DNA of 64,000 bases from Rahnella variigena. Its GTDB lineage: Bacteria > Pseudomonadota > Gammaproteobacteria > Enterobacterales > Enterobacteriaceae. The first letter of the stretch is position 1; every line of letters starts with the position of its first letter. The notes beneath the pieces are model-generated. The model searched no databases, was not told where the DNA came from, and saw nothing but the letters and a program-made list of their open reading frames with translations. Position numbers and translations under genes: made by a program. The stretch lies in contig NZ_NSDJ01000001.1 of NCBI RefSeq assembly GCF_003610915.1, forward strand, positions 992,001 through 1,056,000. Reading direction: 5' to 3'. Positions 10,190-20,386 of the stretch are shown here, piece after piece.

Positions 10190-11017
10190 TTACTTCACAC
10201 CATACTGGACAAAGAAATCCAGCATACGCTGCCAGCCATCAGCGGCGGCTTCCGCGTGGTAGCTCGGGCGGTAATCAGCGTTAAACGCGTGACCGGCTTC
10301 CGGATAGACCACGATTTCCGCCGTGGCGTTGGCTGCGCGGATGGCCTGACGCATGGTTTCAATCGTATCCAGAGGAATGCTGGAATCTTCTGCGCCGTAT
10401 AAACCCAGAACAGGCGCATCCAGCGCGGCGGCGCGATCGACCGGTTGTGACGGGCTGGTCAGCGTTTTGTCACCCACCAGTTTGCCATACCAGGCTACGC
10501 CCGCTTTCAGCTGCGGATTGTGCGCCGCATACAGCCAGGTGATGCGTCCGCCCCAGCAGAAACCGGTGATGCCTAATTTGGAAATATCCCCGCCATGTTG
10601 CGCGGCCCAGTGTGCGGTGTGGTCGAGATCGGAAAGCACCTGCTGATCCGGCACTTTGCTGACCAGTTTGGCGAAAAGCTCGCTGATTTCGGTGTAATCA
10701 CGCGGGTCGCCCTGACGGAAATACAGCTCAGGCGCGATGGCCATATAGCCCTGTTTCGCCAGACGGCGGCAGACATCCTGAATGTGTTCGTGTACGCCAA
10801 AAATTTCCTGCACTACAAGAATGATCGGTAATTTGCCGGTGAACTGTTCCGGACGGGCAAGATAGGCAGGCATGTCTTCGCCCTGCGAAGGAATAGTGGT
10901 CTGGCCTGCGTGCAGTCCGTCGGTATCGGTGTGGATGGTGGTACTGGCGACGGGAGTGACGGCAGGAGCAAAGCTGGTCGGAGCCTGTTTCAGGGTAAGC
11001 AATTCTTCTTTTTTCAT
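10190..11017 (-). CDS. ysgA: dienelactone hydrolase family protein YsgA
   Basis: A cytoplasmic alpha/beta hydrolase of 275 residues. The nucleophile is Cys154 in GFCWGG, with Asp211 (YGAEDSSIP) and His243 (PEAGHAFN) completing the triad; Glu71 in QEIFG matches the acidic residue that orients the Cys in dienelactone hydrolases. In E. coli, ysgA lies between metE and udp, so the position agrees. The physiological substrate is not known for this enteric branch. The first 45 residues (Thr/Ala-rich) look flexible and do not form a clear signal peptide. The start at 11017 is preceded by a GGAG-type ribosome site. Confidence 0.88.
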   Translation of the reverse strand: MKKEELLTLKQAPTSFAPAVTPVASTTIHTDTDGLHAGQTTIPSQGEDMPAYLARPEQFTGKLPIILVVQEIFGVHEHIQDVCRRLAKQGYMAIAPELYFRQGDPRDYTEISELFAKLVSKVPDQQVLSDLDHTAHWAAQHGGDISKLGITGFCWGGRITWLYAAHNPQLKAGVAWYGKLVGDKTLTSPSQPVDRAAALDAPVLGLYGAEDSSIPLDTIETMRQAIRAANATAEIVVYPEAGHAFNADYRPSYHAEAAADGWQRMLDFFVQYGVK

Positions 11018-11141
11018 CGGGGGTCTCCAGGCAAGTGTCCATACGAAAATCTGTGGCTTTGGATTAAAACTATAGCCCTAAAGCATGAACAGCAAGGCGC
11101 AAGAGATGTTCTATAGTTAAAAGTTAATCAGGAAAGTCATC

Positions 11142-11222
11142 ATGGAAGATTTACAGAACGTACACCAAACGCCCGAAACCTTAGTCTTAGGAGCTATGTT
11201 CAATGTCAAAATCACCGTCTAA
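11142..11222 (+). CDS. possible 26-codon upstream ORF overlapping the katE start
   Basis: An ATG at 11142, seven bases after AGGAAAG, opens a 26-codon frame ([20 protein letters not shown] and six more residues) that ends at 11222. This is 20 bases inside katE in another frame. The katE ribosome site AGGAG (11189-11193) lies within it. It may be a leader peptide that couples katE translation, or chance. There is no homology I can recognise. Confidence 0.35.
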   Translation: MEDLQNVHQTPETLVLGAMFNVKITV

Positions 11223-13485
11223 AGTGACCAAAAAAAGTGAGCCAAAACCGGTAAGCCGCGCCCCCGCCACGGGCATCGAGTCCTCTCAACCTGGCCTGGG
11301 CGACCTGGCACCCGCCGATCGTGCTTATCAGCCTTCACCCCAGCCGACACCGCCGGGGAAAGAGCCGACCGCTTCCGGCAGTGCCAAAAGTCCGAAAAAT
11401 ACCAATGCCAAACTGGACGCATTAGAGCGCCATCGTAAAAATGGCGAAAAGCAGCCGCTGACCACCAATCAGGGCACCAAAATCTCGGATGATCAGAACT
11501 CGCTGAAAGCCGGCAACCGCGGGCCGACGTTGCTGGAAGATTTTATCCTCCGCGAGAAAATTACCCATTTTGACCACGAGCGCATTCCTGAACGTATTGT
11601 TCATGCGCGCGGTGCGGCGGCGCACGGCTATTTCCAGCCATACCGCAGCATGAAAGACGTCACGAAAGCCCATTTTCTCTCTGATCCGGCAAAGAAAACG
11701 CCGGTGTTTGTGCGTTTCTCTACCGTTCAGGGCTCGCGTGGCTCGGCGGATTCTGTTCGCGACATCCGTGGCTGGGCGACCAAATTTTATACCGATGAAG
11801 GCATTTACGACCTGGTCGGCAACAATACGCCGGTATTCTTTATTCAGGATGCCCATAAATTCCCTGATTTTGTCCATGCGGTAAAACCCGAACCGCATAA
11901 TGAAATCCCGCAGGGCGCCAGTGCGCACGATTCCTTCTGGGATTACGTGTCCCTGCAACCTGAAACCCTGCATAACGTTTTCTGGGCGATGTCCGACCGT
12001 GGCATTCCGCGCAGTTACCGTACGATGGAAGGTTTTGGCATCCATACATTCCGTTTCGTGAATGCTGAAGGGAAAGCCACTTTTGTGCGTTTCCACTGGA
12101 AGCCGCTGGCCGGAAAGGCCTCTTTGTTGTGGGATGAGGCGCAGAAACTGGCCGGGAAAGATGCGGATTTCCACCGCCGTGATTTGTGGGAAGCCATCGA
12201 AGCCGGTGATTATCCTGAATATGAACTGGGCGTTCAGCTGATCCCTGAAGAAGACGAATTCAAATTTGATTTCGATCTGCTGGATCCGACCAAGCTGATC
12301 CCTGAAAAACTGGTGCCGGTAGAACTCATCGGCAAGATGGTACTTGACCGTAACCCCGATAATTACTTCGCGGAAACCGAACAGGTCGCATTCCATCCGG
12401 GACACGTAGTGCCGGGCATCGATTTCACCAATGACCCGCTGTTGCAGGGGCGTCTGTTCTCATATACCGATACGCAGATCAGTCGTCTTGGCGGACCGAA
12501 TTTCCATGAAATTCCGATTAACCGCCCGACCTGTCCGTACCATAACTTCCAGCGTGACGGCATGCACCGGCAGGATATCGATACCAATCCGGCGAATTAT
12601 GAGCCGAATTCCATCAACAATAACTGGCCGAGGGAGACACCTCCGGCAGCGTCCGGCGGCGGCTTCGAAAGCTATCCGGAGCGGATAGATGCGGAAAAAA
12701 TCCGTCAGCGCAGTCCGTCATTTGCTGAGTATTATTCCCACCCGCGTTTGTTCTGGCTGAGCCAGACAACAGCGGAGCAGGATCATATTGTCGGGGCCTT
12801 CTCGTTTGAATTGTCGAAGGTGGCGCGGCCGTATATCCGCGAGCGTGTGGTGGATTTACTGGCGCATGTTGACCAGACGCTGGCGCAGAAAGTGGCTAAA
12901 AATCTGGGTATTACGCTTTCCGCTGACACCCTGAAGATAAAAGCGCCGAAGCCGGTGAATGGCCTGAAAAGTGATCCGACCCTGAGTTTGTATGCCAGTG
13001 GCAAAGGCACGATTAAAGGGCGTCAGGTGGCAATTCTGCTCGGTGAAGGCGTGAATGCGGCCGATGTACTGGAAACCTTGCAGGCGCTTCAGGCGGCGGG
13101 TGTGCATCCTAAATTACTGGCGAGTCATTTAGGGACTGTCACCGCCGATGATGGTTCGACATTACCGGTGGATGCCACATTTGCCGGGTCGCCTTCCATT
13201 ACCGTCGATGCAGTGATTGTTCCGCACGGGCATATCGATGCACTGCTGATGAACGGCGATTCCCGTCATTACCTGCTCGAAGCCTATAAGCACCTGAAAG
13301 TGATCGGTTTAAGTGGTGATGCGCGTCGCTTCAAATCGCTGCTGGGGCTGAAGGATGATGTGCCGGAAGAGGGCGTTGTCGAAGGTGAAAAAGCCGAAGG
13401 CGCATTGCTGAAAACGTTCCTGAAAGAAATGCTGAAACACCGTATCTGGTCGCGTAGTGCAGCGGCAGATGCGGTTCCTGCCTGA
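11203..13485 (+). CDS. katE: large-subunit monofunctional catalase HPII (KatE)
   Basis: A heme catalase that splits hydrogen peroxide, cytoplasmic, typically a tetramer made in stationary phase. It has 760 residues, the clade-2 size (753 in E. coli HPII). Residues 1-75 are the Pro/Lys-rich arm. The catalytic core starts near [15 protein letters not shown]. The distal His is H134 (IVHARG) and the heme ligand is Y421 (RLFSYTDTQ). The C-terminal flavodoxin-like domain covers roughly residues 600-760. ATG 11203 follows AGGAG by nine bases. In E. coli katE is elsewhere; here it sits between ysgA and udp. RpoS control is likely by analogy, but no promoter was assigned. Confidence 0.97.
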   Translation: MSKSPSKVTKKSEPKPVSRAPATGIESSQPGLGDLAPADRAYQPSPQPTPPGKEPTASGSAKSPKNTNAKLDALERHRKNGEKQPLTTNQGTKISDDQNSLKAGNRGPTLLEDFILREKITHFDHERIPERIVHARGAAAHGYFQPYRSMKDVTKAHFLSDPAKKTPVFVRFSTVQGSRGSADSVRDIRGWATKFYTDEGIYDLVGNNTPVFFIQDAHKFPDFVHAVKPEPHNEIPQGASAHDSFWDYVSLQPETLHNVFWAMSDRGIPRSYRTMEGFGIHTFRFVNAEGKATFVRFHWKPLAGKASLLWDEAQKLAGKDADFHRRDLWEAIEAGDYPEYELGVQLIPEEDEFKFDFDLLDPTKLIPEKLVPVELIGKMVLDRNPDNYFAETEQVAFHPGHVVPGIDFTNDPLLQGRLFSYTDTQISRLGGPNFHEIPINRPTCPYHNFQRDGMHRQDIDTNPANYEPNSINNNWPRETPPAASGGGFESYPERIDAEKIRQRSPSFAEYYSHPRLFWLSQTTAEQDHIVGAFSFELSKVARPYIRERVVDLLAHVDQTLAQKVAKNLGITLSADTLKIKAPKPVNGLKSDPTLSLYASGKGTIKGRQVAILLGEGVNAADVLETLQALQAAGVHPKLLASHLGTVTADDGSTLPVDATFAGSPSITVDAVIVPHGHIDALLMNGDSRHYLLEAYKHLKVIGLSGDARRFKSLLGLKDDVPEEGVVEGEKAEGALLKTFLKEMLKHRIWSRSAAADAVPA

Positions 13486-13499
13486 TTTGTCATAACTGA

Positions 13500-13535
13500 A
13501 AACAGCCTGTCTCCGGTAGCGGAGCCAGGCTGTTT
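13500..13535 (+). terminator. katE 3' hairpin
   Basis: A ten-base stem AAACAGCCTG/CAGGCTGTTT encloses a second small stem CTCCG/CGGAG. It begins 15 bases after the stop; the T-run is short (three T). Confidence 0.65.
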
Positions 13536-13561
13536 AAAATCGCGTCAATCGCCTGTTAATT

Positions 13562-13629
13562 TGTGACCACCATCACAAATTAAATGTATGCGTAATTCCT
13601 GTTGTTACATCATAGTGACGACCGTCACG
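13562..13629 (+). promoter_or_regulatory. two CRP sites of the udp promoter (CRP-CytR type)
   Basis: Site one at 13562-13577 is a perfect TGTGA-N6-TCACA. Site two at 13614-13629 is AGTGA-N6-TCACG. Their centres are 52 bases apart, the spacing seen in CRP-CytR promoters such as deoP2 and udp of E. coli, where CytR binds between two CRP dimers. Control of udp by cAMP-CRP with cytidine-relieved CytR repression is therefore likely. Confidence 0.85.
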
Positions 13630-13708
13630 AAATAACGTCACAATGTTCAGTACAGTTGCCGGGTGTTCCTCCTGCCAATTTATGACCTTACACACAGAGG
13701 AGTTTGTT

Positions 13709-14470
13709 ATGTCTCAGCCTGAAGTTTTCCATCTTGGCCTGGCCAAAAAAGATTTAAACGGCGCGACGCTGGCGATTGTTCCCGGCGACCCTGAGCGCGT
13801 GGAAAAAATTGCCAAACTGATGGAGAACCCGGTTCGTCTGGCTTCCCACCGCGAATTTACCTCATGGCGTGCTGAGCTTGATGGCAAATCTGTGATTGTT
13901 TGTTCAACCGGTATTGGGGGTCCTTCGACTTCCATCGCGGTTGAAGAACTGGCGCAACTGGGGATCCGTACCTTCCTGCGTGTCGGTACCACTGGTGCTA
14001 TCCAGCCACACATCAATGTGGGTGACGTTCTGGTGACTACCGCCGCCGTTCGCCTTGATGGCGCAAGCCTGCATTTCGCCCCAATGGAATTCCCTGCGGT
14101 CGCCGATTTTGCCTGTACCACCGCGCTGGTTGCTGCGGCAGAATCCGCAGGCGCTGCCACGCACATTGGCGTGACCGCGTCTTCTGACACCTTCTATCCG
14201 GGTCAGGAACGTTATGACACCTTCTCCGGCCGCGTTGTCCGTCGCTTCAAAGAATCGATGAAAGAGTGGCAGGAAATGGGCGTCATGAACTATGAAATGG
14301 AGTCCGCCACCTTGCTGACCATGTGCGCCAGCCAGGGCCTGCGCGCCGGTATGGTTGCCGGTGTGATCGTGAACCGTACGCAGCAGGAAATCCCTGATGC
14401 GGAAACCATGAAGAAGACCGAAAGCCATGCGGTGAAGATTGTTGTAGAAGCGGCTCGCCGACTTATCTAA
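13709..14470 (+). CDS. udp: uridine phosphorylase
   Basis: It converts uridine and phosphate to uracil and ribose-1-phosphate in nucleoside salvage. It has 253 residues, the same as E. coli Udp, and the N-terminus [15 protein letters not shown] is typical. The phosphate-loop region [10 protein letters not shown] and the substrate motif [10 protein letters not shown] are intact. The start at 13709 is chosen over an in-frame upstream extension because GAGGAG lies just upstream and because of the family N-terminus. The upstream region carries two CRP sites and the downstream region a strong terminator. Confidence 0.97.
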   Translation: MSQPEVFHLGLAKKDLNGATLAIVPGDPERVEKIAKLMENPVRLASHREFTSWRAELDGKSVIVCSTGIGGPSTSIAVEELAQLGIRTFLRVGTTGAIQPHINVGDVLVTTAAVRLDGASLHFAPMEFPAVADFACTTALVAAAESAGAATHIGVTASSDTFYPGQERYDTFSGRVVRRFKESMKEWQEMGVMNYEMESATLLTMCASQGLRAGMVAGVIVNRTQQEIPDAETMKKTESHAVKIVVEAARRLI

Positions 14471-14543
14471 TTTCCCGTCATCCTTTCTGCAACTCGAATG
14501 ATTTAGGGAAAGGATCGGATTATAAAGAAACTACATCACATTG

Positions 14544-14572
14544 ATGGGCTGCCTCTGGCGGCCCATTTTTTT
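14544..14572 (+). terminator. udp terminator
   Basis: TGGGCTGCC pairs with GGCGGCCCA (one G-T) around a TCT loop and is followed by seven T. Confidence 0.85.
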
Positions 14573-14669
14573 GTCCTGTTAAGCAGATCTGTTAAGGTCA
14601 TGTTAGTAATGCGTCTGGAATAATTGATCAATTCCCGCTCCGTATCTCTGATAAAAAGGAACTGCATTT

Positions 14670-15197
14670 TTGACTGTTCATGATCTTCTCGATTACACCA
14701 CCACCTTTATCCGCGCGCATCAGGTGTGGGCTGCGCCCATCGTCTTCTTTCTGGCTTTTGGTGAGTCTCTGGCCTTTTTGTCACTGCTCCTTCCTGCGAC
14801 CTTTATCCTGCTGGGATTGGGCGCGCTGATTGGCGAAACCGGTATTCCTTTCTGGCCCATCTGGGCCGCCGCCGCTGCGGGTGCTTTCTTTGGTGACTGG
14901 CTTTCCTATTGGGTCGGCAACCATTTTCAGGACAGAGTGGGTAACTTCTGGCCTTTCTCACGTCATCCGCAAATGCTGGTGCGCGGTCATGCTTTCTTTG
15001 ACAAGTGGGGCATGCCGGGCGCGTTTATCGGCCGTTTCTTTGGCCCGCTGCGTGCTGTTGTGCCGCTGGTCGCGGGGATTTGCGGTATGCCGCAAAAATA
15101 TTTTCAGATTGCCAATGTGACGTCGGCGCTTATCTGGGCTTTCGGCATTCTGGCGCCTGGCGCTTTTGGCATTCAGTGGCTGAGCCGCTGGTTTTGA
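14670..15197 (+). CDS. DedA-family membrane protein
   Basis: A 175-residue inner-membrane protein of the DedA (SNARE-associated/VTT) family, whose members act in lipid translocation and membrane-potential maintenance. The family signature is visible: FGESLAFLSLLLPATFILL near residues 30-48, then GDWLSYWVGNHF, and GRFFGPLRAVVPLVAG near residues 118-133 with the conserved Arg residues. The only sensible start is TTG at 14670, ten bases after AAAAAGGA. E. coli has no gene between udp and rmuC; this one resembles the short YohD-type DedA proteins. The exact function is not known. Confidence 0.82.
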   Translation: MTVHDLLDYTTTFIRAHQVWAAPIVFFLAFGESLAFLSLLLPATFILLGLGALIGETGIPFWPIWAAAAAGAFFGDWLSYWVGNHFQDRVGNFWPFSRHPQMLVRGHAFFDKWGMPGAFIGRFFGPLRAVVPLVAGICGMPQKYFQIANVTSALIWAFGILAPGAFGIQWLSRWF

Positions 15198-15354
15198 ATC
15201 CTGCTCCCTGTGGCTGACCGCCGCAAGGGGGCAAGTACAGAGAAATTCCCTTTTGGAAGACGTCTCGCCAAGGCTCAATGCAACAGAAAATAGACTGGAC
15301 ATCCATACAGCCTGACATTACCTTGGCCGCAAGAGACTTCAAGAGGGAAATCGT

Positions 15355-16890
15355 GTGGATATCAGCATTCTGACTGCTCTGGCAGCGGCGTTAATTGGCT
15401 TACTGGTGGGGTGGCTTGTCGCCAGTTTGCGACAACAGCAACAGCAAACGGAGTACGAAACGCAGCGCCGTTTGCTGGAACAATCGCTGGAGCAGGTTAA
15501 AGCGGAAAATGATACGCACAAAAGCGAGCGGCTATCGGGCCAGCAGCAACTGCGTGAAGCTGAACTTGAGTTGAGAAAATTGCATAGCCTGCAGGCCGCC
15601 AGTCAGGAAAAGCTGCAACTGCTGGCGCACTGGCAAAACGAGTGTGAACAGCTGAATCAGGAACTGCGCGCACAGCGGGAAATTAACAGTGCGCAGGAGG
15701 CAGAATTGCGTGAGGTTTCCACCCGTCTGGATGAAACCCGCATGGCGGCTGAGGAGAAGCAGCGTCTGCTGATCAACAGCGAACAGCGTCTCAGCAGTCA
15801 GTTTGAGAATCTGGCGAACCGGATTTTCGAACAAAATGGCCGTCGCGCCGACGAACAGAATAAGCAAAGCCTCGACAAATTACTGCTGCCGTTGCGCGAG
15901 CAACTCGACGGTTTCCGCCGTCAGGTGCAGGACAGCTTCGGGCAGGAAGCCCGTGAACGGCATACGCTGGCCCACGAAATCCGCAATCTGCAACAGCTGA
16001 ATGTCGAGATGGCGCGTGAAGCCGTCAACCTGACCAAAGCACTGAAAGGTGACAACAAAACGCAGGGCAACTGGGGCGAAGTGGTGCTCAGCCGCGTGCT
16101 TGAGGCTTCCGGATTACGTGAAGGCTATGAATATCAGACGCAGGTCAGCGTGCAGGTAGACAGCAACAGCCGCATGCAGCCTGACGTGGTGGTGCGGTTA
16201 CCGCAAAACAAAGACGTGGTGATTGACGCCAAAATGACGCTGGTCGCTTACGAGCGTTATTTCAATAGTGAAGATGACGCTGAGCGCGAAATCGCTCTCA
16301 ATGAACACATTGCCTCAGTACGCGGGCACATCCGCCTGCTCGGACGCAAAGATTATCAGCAACTTCCAGGCCTGCGCAGCCTCGATTATGTGCTGATGTT
16401 TATCCCTGTTGAACCTGCTTTCCTGCTGGCCATCGACCGGGAGCCCGAATTGATCAGCGAAGCGCTCCGTCACAATATTATGCTTGTCAGCCCGACGACT
16501 CTGCTGGTGGCGTTACGCACGATCAGTAATCTGTGGCGCTATGAACACCAGAGCCAGAACGCCAAACGTATTGCCGATCGCGCTGCGCGTCTTTACGACA
16601 AACTGCGGCTGTTTGTGGATGACATGGAGTCGATGGGGCAGAGCCTCGACAAAGCGCAGGGAAGTTATCGCGCTGCGATGAATAAACTCACGCAAGGCCG
16701 TGGTAATCTTATCGGACAGGTTGAGAGTTTCCGCGCTCTGGGTGTTGAAGTTAAACGGCCAATCAGTCCTTCTCTGGCTGAGAGGGCTAAAGCGGAAAAT
16801 GAACCTGAAGATACCGCATCTCTGCCAGATACCTCTGATGCGGAAGAAGAACAGACACTGAACCCGCGCGAGCTAAACCTGCATCAATAG
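15355..16890 (+). CDS. rmuC: DNA recombination protein RmuC
   Basis: A predicted nuclease-fold protein that limits recombination at inverted repeats. It has 511 residues. An N-terminal membrane helix (residues 3-25) is followed by a long coiled coil to about residue 210, then the conserved domain GNWGEVVLSRVLEASGLREG and a nuclease-like core containing DVVIDAKMTL. The tail after residue 475 is acidic and variable. The start is GTG at 15355 after AGAGGGA. Position between udp and ubiE matches E. coli apart from the extra dedA gene. Confidence 0.95.
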   Translation: MDISILTALAAALIGLLVGWLVASLRQQQQQTEYETQRRLLEQSLEQVKAENDTHKSERLSGQQQLREAELELRKLHSLQAASQEKLQLLAHWQNECEQLNQELRAQREINSAQEAELREVSTRLDETRMAAEEKQRLLINSEQRLSSQFENLANRIFEQNGRRADEQNKQSLDKLLLPLREQLDGFRRQVQDSFGQEARERHTLAHEIRNLQQLNVEMAREAVNLTKALKGDNKTQGNWGEVVLSRVLEASGLREGYEYQTQVSVQVDSNSRMQPDVVVRLPQNKDVVIDAKMTLVAYERYFNSEDDAEREIALNEHIASVRGHIRLLGRKDYQQLPGLRSLDYVLMFIPVEPAFLLAIDREPELISEALRHNIMLVSPTTLLVALRTISNLWRYEHQSQNAKRIADRAARLYDKLRLFVDDMESMGQSLDKAQGSYRAAMNKLTQGRGNLIGQVESFRALGVEVKRPISPSLAERAKAENEPEDTASLPDTSDAEEEQTLNPRELNLHQ

Positions 16891-17038
16891 GCCGCGCTTG
16901 CCGGAATGGCCAGCACGGCATTTCAGATTCAACGTGTGAATTATTGCAATATGTTGAATCACCATCGGTGATGGGGCTTTCCTATGGGTTCTGATACACT
17001 TCTCCCCAAGAGTTCGACTGAAAAAGCAGGCATATAAA

Positions 17039-17794
17039 ATGGAAAAGCAGACGCAGGAAACCACTCATTTTGGTTTTCGTACAGTAGCCAAAGATGAAAA
17101 ACAGGAAATGGTGGCAGAAGTCTTCCATTCCGTTGCGGCAAAATATGATTTGATGAATGACCTGATGTCTTTCGGTATTCATCGTATCTGGAAGCGCTTC
17201 ACGATTGATTGCAGCGGTGTCCGTCAGGGACATCGTGTACTGGATCTGGCTGGTGGTACGGGTGACCTGACCGCTAAATTCTCCCGTCTGGTGGGTGAGA
17301 AAGGCGAAGTTGTGCTGGCCGATATCAACGATTCCATGCTGAAAATGGGCCGCGAAAAGCTGCGCAATCTCGGCATTGTCGGTAACGTCAGCTACGTACA
17401 GGCGAACGCCGAAGCCCTGCCTTTCCCTGATAACTATTTTGACTGCATCACGATTTCCTTCGGTCTGCGTAACGTTACCGAAAAAGAAAAAGCGCTGCGT
17501 TCAATGTTCCGCGTGCTTAAGCCGGGCGGTCGTTTACTGGTTCTGGAATTCTCCAAACCTGTCCTCAAGCCTTTGAGCAAAGCCTACGATACCTATTCCT
17601 TCCACATTCTGCCGCGCATTGGCGAGCTGGTTGCGCAGGATGCTGAGAGCTACCGCTACCTGGCCGAATCTATCCGTATGCACCCTGATCAGGAAACCCT
17701 GAAGGGCATGATGGGCGATGCTGGTTTTGAAAATGTGACGTATCACAATCTGACGGGTGGCATTGTCGCACTGCATCGGGGTTTTAAATTCTGA
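17039..17794 (+). CDS. ubiE: ubiquinone/menaquinone C-methyltransferase UbiE
   Basis: A SAM-dependent methyltransferase that methylates the ring in both ubiquinone and menaquinone synthesis. It has 251 residues, identical in length to E. coli UbiE. The SAM motif [10 protein letters not shown] is at residues 67-76; [12 protein letters not shown] and ITISFGLRN are family motifs. ubiJ begins one base after the stop, so ubiE-ubiJ-ubiB form an operon. Confidence 0.98.
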   Translation: MEKQTQETTHFGFRTVAKDEKQEMVAEVFHSVAAKYDLMNDLMSFGIHRIWKRFTIDCSGVRQGHRVLDLAGGTGDLTAKFSRLVGEKGEVVLADINDSMLKMGREKLRNLGIVGNVSYVQANAEALPFPDNYFDCITISFGLRNVTEKEKALRSMFRVLKPGGRLLVLEFSKPVLKPLSKAYDTYSFHILPRIGELVAQDAESYRYLAESIRMHPDQETLKGMMGDAGFENVTYHNLTGGIVALHRGFKF

Positions 17795-17795
17795 T

Positions 17796-18416
17796 ATGAG
17801 TATGCCGATGTTGTTAACGCCGTTGCTGACTGCCGCTATCGAGACGCCGCTCAATTTTCTGCTTTTCAAAGATCGCAGCATGAAGGCGGCGCGCACGCGT
17901 CTGGCAGGTAAAGTTTTACGTGTTGAGTTGCAGGAACTGAGCTCACCGCTGACCTTTGTTTTCAGCGAGCAAAAAATCGATGTCCTCGGACAATGGGACG
18001 GCGCGGCCGATTGCACCGTCACTTCCCGGATTTCATCTCTGCGAAAATTACGGGATCGCCAGCAGCTGTCACCGATGATGCGCAGTGGCGAACTGGTGGT
18101 CGACGGGGATATTTCCGTGGTTCAGCAGTTCTCTGCGTTGCTGGATATGGCGGAATTTGAGCCCGCAGAATTTCTGGCGCCCTATATCGGTGATATCGCC
18201 GCACAGGGGTTAAGTCAGGCGGTTCAGGGCGGCTTTAATTTTTTGCAAAAAGGCCTGAAGCATCAGCAAAGTTATGTGGCGCAGACGCTGACCGAGGAGT
18301 GGAAAATGGCACCCGGTCCGCTGGAAGTCGTCTGGTTTAGCGATGAAGTCACTGCACTGAAGCATGAACTTGATGCGCTGGATAAACGTATCGAAAAACT
18401 GGAGGGCAAACCGTGA
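17796..18416 (+). CDS. ubiJ: ubiquinone biosynthesis accessory factor UbiJ (SCP2 domain)
   Basis: An accessory protein of aerobic ubiquinone synthesis, part of the soluble Ubi complex, with a lipid-binding SCP2 domain. It has 206 residues with start ATG at 17796, one base after ubiE. The SCP2 core runs to about residue 130 and the C-terminus ([19 protein letters not shown]) is a coiled coil, as in E. coli UbiJ. It overlaps ubiB by four bases (GTGA). In E. coli the 3' part of this gene also encodes the small RNA EsrE; I did not verify that here. Confidence 0.93.
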   Translation: MSMPMLLTPLLTAAIETPLNFLLFKDRSMKAARTRLAGKVLRVELQELSSPLTFVFSEQKIDVLGQWDGAADCTVTSRISSLRKLRDRQQLSPMMRSGELVVDGDISVVQQFSALLDMAEFEPAEFLAPYIGDIAAQGLSQAVQGGFNFLQKGLKHQQSYVAQTLTEEWKMAPGPLEVVWFSDEVTALKHELDALDKRIEKLEGKP

Positions 18417-20044
18417 CGCCTAGGGAAATGCGACGTTTATACCTGATTATCCGCATGTTTCTTATCTACGGCCTTGACGAACTGATCCCTAAAATCCGCT
18501 TAACGCTGCCGCTGCGAATGGGCCGTTATCTTTTTTTCTGGTTACCTCATCGTCACAAAGATAAGCCGTTGGGCGAGCGCATGCGTCTGGCGCTGGAACA
18601 ACTTGGGCCGGTTTGGATCAAGTTTGGTCAGATGATGTCCACGCGCCGCGATCTTTTCCCTCCGCATATTGCCGATCAACTCGCTCTGCTGCAGGACCAT
18701 GTACCGCCGTTTGATGGCGCAAAAGCGCGTCAGCAAATCGATGCTGCACTTGGTGGTCCGCTGGAAACCTGGTTTGATGAGTTCGATCAGACTCCGCTGG
18801 CTTCTGCCTCGATTGCACAGGTTCATACGGCAATCCTCAAGGAAAACGGCAAGCCAGTCGTACTCAAGGTTATCCGCCCGGATATTTTGCCGACCATTGT
18901 GGCGGACATCCGCCTGATGTCTCGCCTTGCAAGCTGGCTGCCGATTCTGCTACCCGATGGTCGCCGTTTGCGCCCGCGTGAAGTGGTACGCGAGTATGAG
19001 AAAACCTTGCTCGATGAACTGAATCTGTTACGTGAAGCAGCAAATGCGATTCAGCTTCGTCGTAACTTTGAAGGTAGTCCGATGCTGTATGTGCCGGAAG
19101 TGTATCCGGACTACTGCAGCGAACGACTGATGGTGATGGAGCGCATTTACGGCATTCCGGTTTCTGATATTGAGGCACTGAAAAAACAGGGCACCAATAT
19201 GAAATTGCTGGCAGAGCGTGGTGTGCAGGTGTTCTTCACACAGGTTTTCCGCGACAGTTTTTTCCATGCCGATATGCATCCGGGCAATATTTTCGTCAGC
19301 TACGAAACGCCGGAAGACCCTTGCTACATAGGGATCGATTGCGGCATAGTGGGTTCGCTCAATAAGGAAGACAAGCGCTATCTGGCGGAGAACTTCATCG
19401 CGTTCTTTAACCGCGATTATCGCAAAGTGGCTGAGCTGCATGTCGATTCCGGCTGGGTTCCCCGCGATACCAACGTTGAAGAATTCGAATTTGCTATCCG
19501 TACGGTCTGCGAACCGATTTTTGAGAAACCACTGGCAGAGATTTCCTTTGGCAACGTATTGTTAAACCTGTTTAACACGGCGCGGCGCTTTAATATGGAA
19601 GTCCAGCCTCAGCTGGTGTTGCTGCAAAAAACACTGTTGTATGTCGAAGGCCTCGGGCGTCAGCTTTATCCTCAGCTGGATTTGTGGACCACGGCAAAGC
19701 CGTTCCTCGAAAGCTGGGTACGCGATCAGGTCGGTTTACCGGCGATGATCCGCGCACTGAAAGAGCGTGCGCCGTTCTGGCTCGAGAAAATGCCTGAGTT
19801 GCCGGATTTGGTGTATCAGAGTCTGCATCAGCACAAGCTGTTGCAATACAACATTGAGAAGCTTTCCTCGCAGATCCATAACCAGAGTTCCCGTCAGGGG
19901 CAGTCTCGTTATCTTCTGGGAATAGGTGCGACGCTGTTGTTAAGCGGAACCCTTTTGCTGTTGGGCGACGTGAAGATTTATCCAGCCTGCCTGATGGCTG
20001 CCGGTGCTGTTTCCTGGTTGATCGGATGGAAGCGCGCCAGCTAA
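18413..20044 (+). CDS. ubiB: ubiquinone biosynthesis regulatory ATPase UbiB
   Basis: An atypical ABC1/ADCK-type kinase-like ATPase needed for ubiquinone synthesis, anchored in the inner membrane. It has 543 residues. The family-specific KFGQ is at residues 70-73, the Ala-rich loop ASASIAQVH at 130-138, the Lys of the kinase fold at K152 (VVLKVIRPD), then [12 protein letters not shown] and the metal motif GIDCG. Two membrane helices close the protein after residue 495. The GTG start overlaps the ubiJ stop (GTGA). Confidence 0.97.
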   Translation: MTPREMRRLYLIIRMFLIYGLDELIPKIRLTLPLRMGRYLFFWLPHRHKDKPLGERMRLALEQLGPVWIKFGQMMSTRRDLFPPHIADQLALLQDHVPPFDGAKARQQIDAALGGPLETWFDEFDQTPLASASIAQVHTAILKENGKPVVLKVIRPDILPTIVADIRLMSRLASWLPILLPDGRRLRPREVVREYEKTLLDELNLLREAANAIQLRRNFEGSPMLYVPEVYPDYCSERLMVMERIYGIPVSDIEALKKQGTNMKLLAERGVQVFFTQVFRDSFFHADMHPGNIFVSYETPEDPCYIGIDCGIVGSLNKEDKRYLAENFIAFFNRDYRKVAELHVDSGWVPRDTNVEEFEFAIRTVCEPIFEKPLAEISFGNVLLNLFNTARRFNMEVQPQLVLLQKTLLYVEGLGRQLYPQLDLWTTAKPFLESWVRDQVGLPAMIRALKERAPFWLEKMPELPDLVYQSLHQHKLLQYNIEKLSSQIHNQSSRQGQSRYLLGIGATLLLSGTLLLLGDVKIYPACLMAAGAVSWLIGWKRAS

Positions 20045-20116
20045 TCATATTGTTTTAAATTGAATGCCGTTTGCGAACGGCAATGAATGTCGTTCCTTCC
20101 TATTGAGGTGAAAAAA

Positions 20117-20383
20117 ATGGGTGGTATTAGTATTACAAAAATCCTGATTCTCGTTGTTCTTGTGGTACTGCTGTTCGGTACGAAGAAACTGCGTGGTCTG
20201 GGTTCTGATCTGGGCGCGTCCATCAAAGGCTTCAAAAAGGCCATGAGCGATGACGACACTCAGCCAAAAACTAAAGACGCTGACATTTCTCCAACTGATG
20301 CTGATTTCACGGCAAAGTCTGTTGAGATCAAGCCGGAAGCGAAAGCAGAAGACACCAAGAGCCAAAACAAAGAGCAGGTATAA
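20117..20383 (+). CDS. tatA: twin-arginine translocase subunit TatA
   Basis: The pore-forming subunit of the Tat system that exports folded proteins. It has 88 residues (89 in E. coli). One N-terminal membrane helix is followed by the FGTKKLRGLGSDLGASIKGF amphipathic helix and a charged, disordered tail. The start at 20117 follows TTGAGGTG and gives the canonical MGGISITK N-terminus; the open frame to the left is not used. tatB starts three bases after the stop. Confidence 0.97.
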   Translation: MGGISITKILILVVLVVLLFGTKKLRGLGSDLGASIKGFKKAMSDDDTQPKTKDADISPTDADFTAKSVEIKPEAKAEDTKSQNKEQV

Positions 20384-20386
20384 GCC

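Noticed and set aside
11422..12405. 327-codon open frame on the minus strand inside katE
   Set aside because: It is fully antisense to a perfect catalase core, its translation resembles no family, and it has no ribosome site. It is a by-product of codon bias.
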